A DNA stretch of 64,000 nt, taken from Rhodospirillum sp047263945. GTDB lineage: Bacteria; Pseudomonadota; Alphaproteobacteria; Rhodospirillales; Rhodospirillaceae. Shown here in pieces: positions 58,814-64,000 of this stretch. The position numbers and the translations under genes were made by a program. The stretch is from the NCBI RefSeq assembly GCF_047263945.1, contig NZ_JBLAVB010000008.1, positions 1 to 64,000 of the forward strand, given 5' to 3'. The notes beneath the pieces are model-generated. The model saw only the letters and a list, made by a program, of their open reading frames with translations. It was not told the DNA's origin and searched no databases. The stretch's first letter is position 1, and every line of letters starts with the position of its first letter.

Positions 58814-58863
58814 CCAAAACGCCTGGGCGGCAGGCGAGGAGCAAAACGCCTGGGTGGCAGGCG
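58791..58863. repeat. Three palindromic repeats with 27-bp period across the rnpA end and yidD start
   Basis: AACGCCTGGGTTCCAGGCG (58791), AACGCCTGGGCGGCAGGCG (58818) and AACGCCTGGGTGGCAGGCG (58845) are spaced exactly 27 bp apart. Each is an inverted repeat (CGCCTGG/CCAGGCG in the first). They encode the end of RnpA and the start of YidD (KTPGRQARS, KTPGWQARI), so translated sequence contains the duplication. Confidence 0.85.
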
Positions 58864-59256
58864 AGGATCCTCCTGCGCTGGGCGTCCCGGGGAGTTGGGC
58901 TCGTCCTGATGGGACTCATTTACATCTACCGGCTGTTCCTATCGCCCCTGCTGGGCCAAAACTGCCGATACGACCCCACCTGTAGTCGCTACACCCTGGA
59001 GGCGATCACCCGACACGGCCCCTTTTGGGGCGTTTGGTTGGGGCTCAGGCGGATTTCGCGTTGCCATCCGTGGGGAGGCATGGGATACGATCCCGTTCCC
59101 GAAGACCCCCGGCCCCAACGCTGGAGGTCCCCGCATGCGCCCACGCCGGACGCATCAACGGAGGGGGACATGTCAACGGGGCGCGGGCCAAGTGATCACA
59201 GGATCCGCAGTCCGGGCGACCCGGCGGCCAATCAAAGTAGTGGGAAGACGGATTAA
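58810..59256 (+). CDS. yidD: Membrane protein insertion efficiency factor YidD
   Basis: A 148-residue protein. The YidD core is intact: IYIYRLFLSPLLGQNCRYDPTCSRYTLEAI (parts: YRLFLSPLLGQNC, YDPTCSRYTLEAI) and RISRCHPWGGMGYDPVPE. A duplicated N-terminal KTPG(R/W)QAR from the 27-bp repeats and a 50-residue polar tail make it longer than the usual 70-120 residues. It assists YidC-dependent insertion. It overlaps rnpA by 4 bases and yidC by 1 base (TAATG). Confidence 0.93.
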   Translation: MTKTPGRQARSKTPGWQARILLRWASRGVGLVLMGLIYIYRLFLSPLLGQNCRYDPTCSRYTLEAITRHGPFWGVWLGLRRISRCHPWGGMGYDPVPEDPRPQRWRSPHAPTPDASTEGDMSTGRGPSDHRIRSPGDPAANQSSGKTD

Positions 59257-61025
59257 TGCTGGAACAGCGTAACCTTATCCTCGCCATCGTGCTGTCCATG
59301 GCGGTTCTGTTTGGGTTCGAACACTTTTTCGGATCCAAAGCGCCGCCACCAACACAGCAAACGGCAGAGACCAGCGCTGGCGCGCCCTCCGTCGCCGCAC
59401 CGGGCGCCGCACCGGGCGCTGCACCGGGCACAGCCCCTTCGGCTCCCGGCGGAGCAACGGTGCCGACCGCACCCGGCGCGACCGCTGAACAGGTCGCCAC
59501 CGAGACTCGGGCCCAAGCGCTGGCCGCCGACACCGATCGGGTCACCATCAACACGCCCAGTCTCAATGGCTCGATCCGGCTGAAGGGCGGCCGCATCGAT
59601 GATCTGACTCTCGTCACCTACCACGAGACCACGGACCCCACGAGCCCGGAGATCACCCTTCTTTCGCCCACCGGTGCCCCCCACCCCTATTATGCCGAGT
59701 TCGGTTGGGTCACCGGGGACAAGAGCGTGAAGGTTCCTGACGCCAATACGGTCTGGACCGCGTCGTCCAAGACTCTCACTGATAAGGCTCCCGTCACCCT
59801 GACCTGGGACAACGGCCAGGGACTGAAGTTCACCCGTCGGATTTCCATTGACGCCCACTACATGTTCACCATTGAGCAGATGGTCGAGAACACCTGGGAC
59901 ACCCCCCGGACCCTGTTCCCCTACGGCCTGATCAAGCGGGATGGCGAGCCGAAAACCGTCAACTTCTACATCCTTCACGAAGGTCCTCTCGGCGTGTTTG
60001 ACGGCACGCTGAAGGAGGAGAAATACAGCGCCGTGAAGGACGATGGCGAAATCAAATACACCACCGAAGGGGGGGGCTGGCTGGGGATCACCGACAAGTA
60101 CTGGCTGACCGCCCTGGCCATGGACCAGACCATGCCGAGCAACGCCCGGTTCCTTTATGCTCCCAAGGGCACCGAAGACGGCTACCAGACCGATTATACC
60201 AGCAGCAAGCCCTATGACGTGTCCCCCGGTAGCATGGTCCAGGTGACCAACCGCTTCTTCGCGGGCGCCAAGGAAGTGGATCTGCTGGACGCCTATACGG
60301 ACAATTTGGGCATCACCAATTTTGATCTGGCCATCGACTTCGGCTGGTTCTACTTCCTGACCAAGCCCTTCTTCCTGGCCCTGCAGTTTCTGCACGGGAT
60401 CCTGGGCAACATGGGATTGGCCATTCTGGCCTTCACGGTTTTCCTGAAGGCTTTGTTCTTCCCGCTGGCCAACAAGTCCTACCGGTCCATGTCCAAGATG
60501 AAGCTGCTCCAGCCGGAGATGAAAAAGCTTCAGGAGCGTTTCAAGGACGACCGCCAGCGCCTGAACACGGAAATGATGGCCCTGTACAAGAAGGAAAAGG
60601 TCAACCCGCTGGCCGGCTGCTTGCCCATCGTCATTCAGATCCCGGTGTTCTTCGCCCTCTACAAGGTGCTGTTCGTTTCCATCGAAATGCGCCACGCGCC
60701 GTTCTACGGCTGGATCAAGGATTTGTCGGCGCCCGATCCCACCAATATCTTCACGCTGTTTGGTCTCATTCCCTGGGATCCGCCAAGCATGCTGATGATC
60801 GGGATCTGGCCGGTGATTATGGGTATCACCATGTTCCTGCAGCAAAAGCTGAACCCGGCCCCCGCTGATCCGACCCAGGCCAAGATCATGATGTTCCTGC
60901 CCTTGATCTTCACCTTCATGCTCGGGCACTTCGCGGCCGGTCTGGTGATTTACTGGAGCTGGAACAATACCCTGTCCATCACCCAGCAGTGGATCATCAT
61001 GAGGCGCATGGGCGCCAAACCCTAG
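59256..61025 (+). CDS. yidC: Membrane protein insertase YidC/Oxa1
   Basis: A 589-residue Gram-negative-type YidC. N-terminal helix (ILAIVLSMAVLFGFEHFF), an Ala/Pro-rich linker, a large periplasmic beta-sandwich domain (about residues 80-340), then the conserved five-helix core with FPLANKSYRSMSKMKLLQPEMKKL (parts: NKSYRSMSKMKLL) and the C-terminal WIIMRRMG. It inserts proteins into the inner membrane alone or with SecYEG. Starts one base into the yidD stop (TAATG overlap). Confidence 0.97.
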   Translation: MLEQRNLILAIVLSMAVLFGFEHFFGSKAPPPTQQTAETSAGAPSVAAPGAAPGAAPGTAPSAPGGATVPTAPGATAEQVATETRAQALAADTDRVTINTPSLNGSIRLKGGRIDDLTLVTYHETTDPTSPEITLLSPTGAPHPYYAEFGWVTGDKSVKVPDANTVWTASSKTLTDKAPVTLTWDNGQGLKFTRRISIDAHYMFTIEQMVENTWDTPRTLFPYGLIKRDGEPKTVNFYILHEGPLGVFDGTLKEEKYSAVKDDGEIKYTTEGGGWLGITDKYWLTALAMDQTMPSNARFLYAPKGTEDGYQTDYTSSKPYDVSPGSMVQVTNRFFAGAKEVDLLDAYTDNLGITNFDLAIDFGWFYFLTKPFFLALQFLHGILGNMGLAILAFTVFLKALFFPLANKSYRSMSKMKLLQPEMKKLQERFKDDRQRLNTEMMALYKKEKVNPLAGCLPIVIQIPVFFALYKVLFVSIEMRHAPFYGWIKDLSAPDPTNIFTLFGLIPWDPPSMLMIGIWPVIMGITMFLQQKLNPAPADPTQAKIMMFLPLIFTFMLGHFAAGLVIYWSWNNTLSITQQWIIMRRMGAKP

Positions 61026-61034
61026 GTCCGCACG

Positions 61035-61754
61035 ATGAACGAAGCTCCCAAGACTCCAACCATTCCTGACGGTTTGGACGCGGCCTTCCCCGAACAGGGG
61101 GAGGCCGCAAAGGCCGTTGAACGGGGCCGCTGGCTGTTCACCCAGTCCTGCAGCTTCCTCAAGGGCTGCGTTGCCCTGACCGGTCTGCCCGAGCACAGCC
61201 TGTCGGAAATCGCCTTCGCCGGACGCTCCAACGTGGGCAAGTCGAGTCTGGTGAACGCGCTGACCGGCCGCAAGACCCTGGCCCGGACCTCCAACACCCC
61301 GGGCCGCACCCAGGAACTGAACTACTTCCGCCTCGGCCCGGACGAGGCGGACCCGGCCCTGATGATGGTCGACCTGCCCGGCTACGGCTTCGCCCAGGCC
61401 CCCAAGGATACGGTGAAGCGCTGGACGCGGCTGATCATGGACTACCTGCGCGGTCGTCCCCAATTGCGCCGGGTCTGCGTTCTCATCGACGCCCGCCATG
61501 GCATCAAGGACAATGACCGGGACGTGATGGAGATGCTCGATGCCTCGGCGGTGGTCTATCAGATCGTCCTGACCAAGGCCGACAAGCTGAAGCTGACCGA
61601 GCAGGAGGCCATCCTGACCAAAACCCGCGCGGAAGCGGCGAAACACGTCGCCGCCCACCCAGACGTGATCCTGACCAGCAGCCAAACTGGCATGGGTGTG
61701 CCCCAACTGCGCGCCCAACTTGCCGACTTGGCCTTGGGTTGGGGCGACCGGTGA
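61035..61754 (+). CDS. engB: Ribosome biogenesis GTP-binding protein YihA/YsxC (EngB)
   Basis: A 239-residue GTPase. G1 is FAGRSNVGKSSLVNAL, G2/G3 region TPGRTQELNYF and VDLPGYGFAQ, and G4 LTKADK; the essential Ras-like fold of EngB is complete. It acts in late 50S subunit assembly. It starts 9 bases after yidC and belongs to the same transcription unit. Confidence 0.96.
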   Translation: MNEAPKTPTIPDGLDAAFPEQGEAAKAVERGRWLFTQSCSFLKGCVALTGLPEHSLSEIAFAGRSNVGKSSLVNALTGRKTLARTSNTPGRTQELNYFRLGPDEADPALMMVDLPGYGFAQAPKDTVKRWTRLIMDYLRGRPQLRRVCVLIDARHGIKDNDRDVMEMLDASAVVYQIVLTKADKLKLTEQEAILTKTRAEAAKHVAAHPDVILTSSQTGMGVPQLRAQLADLALGWGDR

Positions 61755-61798
61755 GAGACAGCACACACAAAAATCAGCATCGACGGGGAGACCACAGC

Positions 61799-62740
61799 AT
61801 GAGCGACACACCCAAGGCCGACTCCACCCTGTCTGCCGAGCCCACCATTGCCGAAGATCCGGACCTCTGGCTGCGCAAGGCCAAGACCCTGTCGGAGGCC
61901 CTGCCCTATATGCGCGCCCATGCCGGGCGCACCATCGTGGTGAAATACGGCGGCCATGCCATGGGCGACCCCGAGTTGGCCAAATGCTTCGCCCGGGACG
62001 TGGTTTTGCTCAAGCAGGTGGGCATGCACCCGGTCGTTGTCCATGGCGGCGGCCCGCAGATCGCCAAAATGCTGGAGACCCTGCGCATCCAAAGCAGTTT
62101 TATCGATGGCTTGCGGGTGACCGATGCGGCCACGGTGGACGTGGTGGAAATGGTCCTGGCCGGATCCATCAACAAGGCCATCGTCACCGAGATCAATCAA
62201 GCCGGCGGTTTCGCCGTGGGCCTGTCGGGCAAGGACGGGCGCCTGATCCAGGCCCGCAAGCTGCACCGCACCGTCCGGGACCCCGATTCCAATATCGAGC
62301 GGGTGCTCGACCTGGGCTTCGTGGGCGAACCGACGGCGGTCAATCCCCATGTACTCGACCAGTTCCGGGAATCAGATATCATCCCCGTCATCGCCCCCAT
62401 CGGCATTGGCGAGAACGGCGAGACCTATAACATCAACGCCGACACGGCGGCGGGCGCCGTGGCGGCCCAGATGAAGGCCTCGCGCCTGTTGATGCTCACC
62501 GATATCAAGGGCGTTTTGGACAAGGACAAGAACCTGATCCAGGACCTGACCGTGGAGCGGGCCCGCTTGCTGAAGGGCGACGGCACCATCAGCGGCGGTA
62601 TGATCCCCAAGGTGGAAACCTGCATCGACGCCGTGGAAAAGGGCGTGGAAGCGGCGGTGATCGTGGATGGCCGTGTCCCCCACGCCATCCTGCTGGAGAT
62701 CTTTACGCCCCGAGGCGCAGGCACTCTGATCCACACGTGA
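61799..62740 (+). CDS. argB: Acetylglutamate kinase
   Basis: A 313-residue amino acid kinase, second step of arginine synthesis. KYGGHAMGDPELAKCFARDV, VVVHGGGPQI and the C-terminal ATP-binding block ISGGMIPKVETCIDAV with VDGRVPHAILLEIFT are visible. The 40-residue N-terminal extension is of the arginine-inhibited hexameric type. The ATG at 61799 follows GGGGAG; the gap to engB is 44 bases, keeping it in the yidC-engB unit. Confidence 0.96.
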   Translation: MSDTPKADSTLSAEPTIAEDPDLWLRKAKTLSEALPYMRAHAGRTIVVKYGGHAMGDPELAKCFARDVVLLKQVGMHPVVVHGGGPQIAKMLETLRIQSSFIDGLRVTDAATVDVVEMVLAGSINKAIVTEINQAGGFAVGLSGKDGRLIQARKLHRTVRDPDSNIERVLDLGFVGEPTAVNPHVLDQFRESDIIPVIAPIGIGENGETYNINADTAAGAVAAQMKASRLLMLTDIKGVLDKDKNLIQDLTVERARLLKGDGTISGGMIPKVETCIDAVEKGVEAAVIVDGRVPHAILLEIFTPRGAGTLIHT

Positions 62741-62798
62741 TCCCGAGGATGTCGAGACTACAGAGAGCACCGGGACCCCCTCATTCTGGAGAAAGCAC

Positions 62799-63527
62799 GT
62801 GACGCAACGGGAGTTCGAGACCTGGGTTTTCGACCTGGACAATACCCTCTATCCGGCGACCGTGGATTTGTTCTCCCAGATCGACATGCGGATGAAGGCC
62901 TATATTTCCCAACTTCTGGACCTGCCGCCGGAAGAGGCTTTTCGCCTGCAAAAGCACTATTACAACACCTACGGCACCTCCCTGCGCGGGCTGATGGTGG
63001 AGCATCATGTGGATCCAGCGGACTTTCTGGCCCATGTCCACGACATTGACCACGGTGTGTTGTCCCTGGACCCGGAATTGGATGCGGCCCTGTCGCGCAT
63101 CAAAGGCCGAAAACTGATCTACACCAACGGCAGCGCAAAGCATGCCCAAGACGTGCTGGCGGCCATCGGCCTACACCACCACTTCGAGGCCATTTACGAC
63201 ATCACGGCGGCGGACTTTATCCCCAAGCCCCAACAGCCGAGCTATGACAAGTTCCTGCGGATCCACGGCGTTGACCCAACGGCGGCTATTTTCTTCGAGG
63301 ATTCCCACAAGAACCTGCTGCCCGCCCATGAGATGGGTATGACCACGGTCTTGGTCCACAACGAGGTCCACTGGTCCTCCCTAGACATCGACCCCACCAC
63401 CCTTGGCCATTGCCACCACATCACCGACCACCTTGGAAGTTGGCTGAACGGCTGGTTTGACGGACATATTCCCGACAAGGGAGCGGATAGAAGTCCGTCG
63501 TTTACCCCTACTCAGACTGACAGCTGA
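62799..63527 (+). CDS. HAD-superfamily pyrimidine 5'-nucleotidase
   Basis: A 242-residue HAD hydrolase of the SDT1/YjjG type. Motif I is VFDLDNTLYPA (catalytic DxD), motif II YTNGSAKH and motif III/IV KPQQPSYDKFL with FFEDSHKNL. A helical cap sits after motif I (FSQIDMRMKAYIS to HHVDPADFLAH). Substrates are probably nucleoside monophosphates of pyrimidines. GTG start at 62799 follows GGAGAAAG. Confidence 0.88.
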   Translation: MTQREFETWVFDLDNTLYPATVDLFSQIDMRMKAYISQLLDLPPEEAFRLQKHYYNTYGTSLRGLMVEHHVDPADFLAHVHDIDHGVLSLDPELDAALSRIKGRKLIYTNGSAKHAQDVLAAIGLHHHFEAIYDITAADFIPKPQQPSYDKFLRIHGVDPTAAIFFEDSHKNLLPAHEMGMTTVLVHNEVHWSSLDIDPTTLGHCHHITDHLGSWLNGWFDGHIPDKGADRSPSFTPTQTDS

Positions 63528-63571
63528 TCGGATGCGCCCCTCTCAAAAAGAGTGCACAGCTCAGCCATGCC

Positions 63572-63603
63572 CAAGCGGCAAGGGTTGAAACCCACACCGC
63601 TTG
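63572..63603. repeat. MITE end remnant / terminator-like hairpin after the nucleotidase gene
   Basis: CAAGCGG...GGGTTGAAACCC...CCGCTTG is a 32-base imperfect hairpin. It matches the CCGCTTGG-end of the MITE-like elements (AAGCGGCGCGGGTTGAAACCC) with small changes, so it looks like a solo end left by a decayed copy. It could also help to end transcription of the nucleotidase gene. Confidence 0.55.
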
Positions 63604-63875
63604 AGATCAGGAAGAGGTACAACCAATTCCACCCGCAATAGATGAAAAATGCCGACCCGCCTTGGGTTTCTACGCTTTTTAACAAGTGCTTTAAGACCGG
63701 GTGGAAAAATCGCATCGGGCAAAAACAAGGCGAAATAGACCCAAACAATCGCCACAATCCGGGACCAGATTGATCCTCAGAAAGCTAGAGAGTTCGATTT
63801 ATTGACCTCCCTGGCCGGACGGTCCGCCCAAGTGCCCCCGGGTGGCTCCGTCCTTCGCGCATCAACGAAAGCGCG

Positions 63876-63925
63876 AGCGGCTGGCGCCTTCCATTCCCTC
63901 CATCACCCCCGGAGCGCCAGCCGCT
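63876..63925 (+). terminator. Long-stem hairpin near the window end
   Basis: AGCGGCTGGCGC pairs with GCGCCAGCCGCT (12 bp) around a 26-base loop, followed by GTTTCGTTCTCC. The long loop and weak T-run make terminator activity uncertain; it could instead be an inverted repeat of another kind. Confidence 0.5.
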
Positions 63926-64000
63926 GTTTCGTTCTCCCTTCCCTTTCTCGCCTCCCGTTCAAAAACGGTTTCCCCCGGCCTTCACCTAGGGTAAACGGGA

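Larger units (their letters stand above)
63528..64000. other. 473-bp stretch to the window end without a supported gene
   Basis: A minus-strand frame (63561-63755, 64 codons) reads MAIVWVYFALFLPDAIF... and could be the stub of a membrane protein, but its end lies in a MITE remnant (63572-63603), so it is not a supported gene. A long-stem hairpin follows at 63876-63925. The rest shows nothing recognisable. Confidence 0.45.

Noticed and set aside
59253..61811. An 852-codon open frame on the minus strand
   Set aside because: It lies antisense to yidC and engB, whose protein families are unmistakable; high GC content leaves the opposite strand open. Its translation shows no domain.

Overview
The window looks like part of the chromosome of a GC-rich alphaproteobacterium, most likely a member of the Rhodospirillales or a close relative. 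This is inferred from gene order and gene types, not from a database match. The pointers are the order rpmH-rnpA-yidD-yidC-engB-argB, a short HPr kinase (HprK) next to rapZ in a permease-less PTS, an etfB-etfA-hbdA cluster beside a PduO-type cobalamin adenosyltransferase, a cbb3-oxidase assembly cluster with an FNR-type regulator, and a 4.5S RNA gene beside dnaX. Most of the window is ordinary core chromosome with dense operons and many 4-bp stop/start overlaps.

Layout. 1-7.0 kb: end of dxs, a hexapeptide acetyltransferase, ahcY, then the regulatory PTS genes ptsI-ptsH-manX(EIIA)-rapZ-hprK, all on the minus strand. A tandem array of four hairpins lies between rapZ and the EIIA gene. 7.2-12.6 kb: two envelope proteins of unknown function and a three-gene iron-chelate-type ABC importer. 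12.7-17.0 kb: arfB and a four-gene signalling operon (diguanylate cyclase, anti-sigma-like kinase, STAS protein, membrane PP2C phosphatase) that resembles the SiaABCD module. 17.1-24.6 kb: slyX, rlmN, two lipoproteins, tRNA-Arg(ACG), a gamma-glutamyltransferase and gpt. 24.6-33 kb: panC, panB, fnr and ccoS-ccoI-ccoH-ccoG. 33-44 kb: a dienelactone hydrolase, a Ser/Asp-rich membrane protein, a multi-pass glycosyltransferase-like protein, hbdA-etfA-etfB, the adenosyltransferase, and an lptG-glycosyltransferase-PAP2 envelope operon. 44-45.2 kb: a dead IS5-type element carrying a nested short transposon. 45.3-57.8 kb: a lipoprotein, recR-ybaB-dnaX, SRP RNA, sufE, metA, a Crp/Fnr regulator with accA, an AraC/GyrI regulator, and a histidine kinase/oxidoreductase/TVP38 operon. 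58-63.5 kb: rpmH to argB and a HAD nucleotidase.

The least expected content is repetitive. There are three full copies, one decayed copy and one remnant of a MITE-like element with TACCAAG ends and TNA target duplications; one copy sits inside the IS5 transposase gene. There are also three full copies and one partial copy of a roughly 140-170 bp three-hairpin repeat, two copies of a repeat headed by AGAGCATGTTGCGTGA, a 63-bp near-perfect palindrome, and hairpin arrays with 30-bp and 27-bp periods. No CRISPR array, prophage, secretion system or obvious defence locus was seen.

How the genes work together. Carbon and nitrogen signalling (PTS, RapZ), S-adenosylmethionine recycling (ahcY) and methionine entry (metA), pantothenate synthesis (panBC), fatty acid supply (accA), microaerobic respiration (ccoGHIS under an Fe-S FNR), fatty-acid or polyhydroxybutyrate-type redox (etf/hbd) and envelope biogenesis (lptG, yidC, lipoproteins) are all housekeeping functions. 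The Sia-like operon is the clearest candidate for a lifestyle switch between planktonic and aggregated growth through c-di-GMP.
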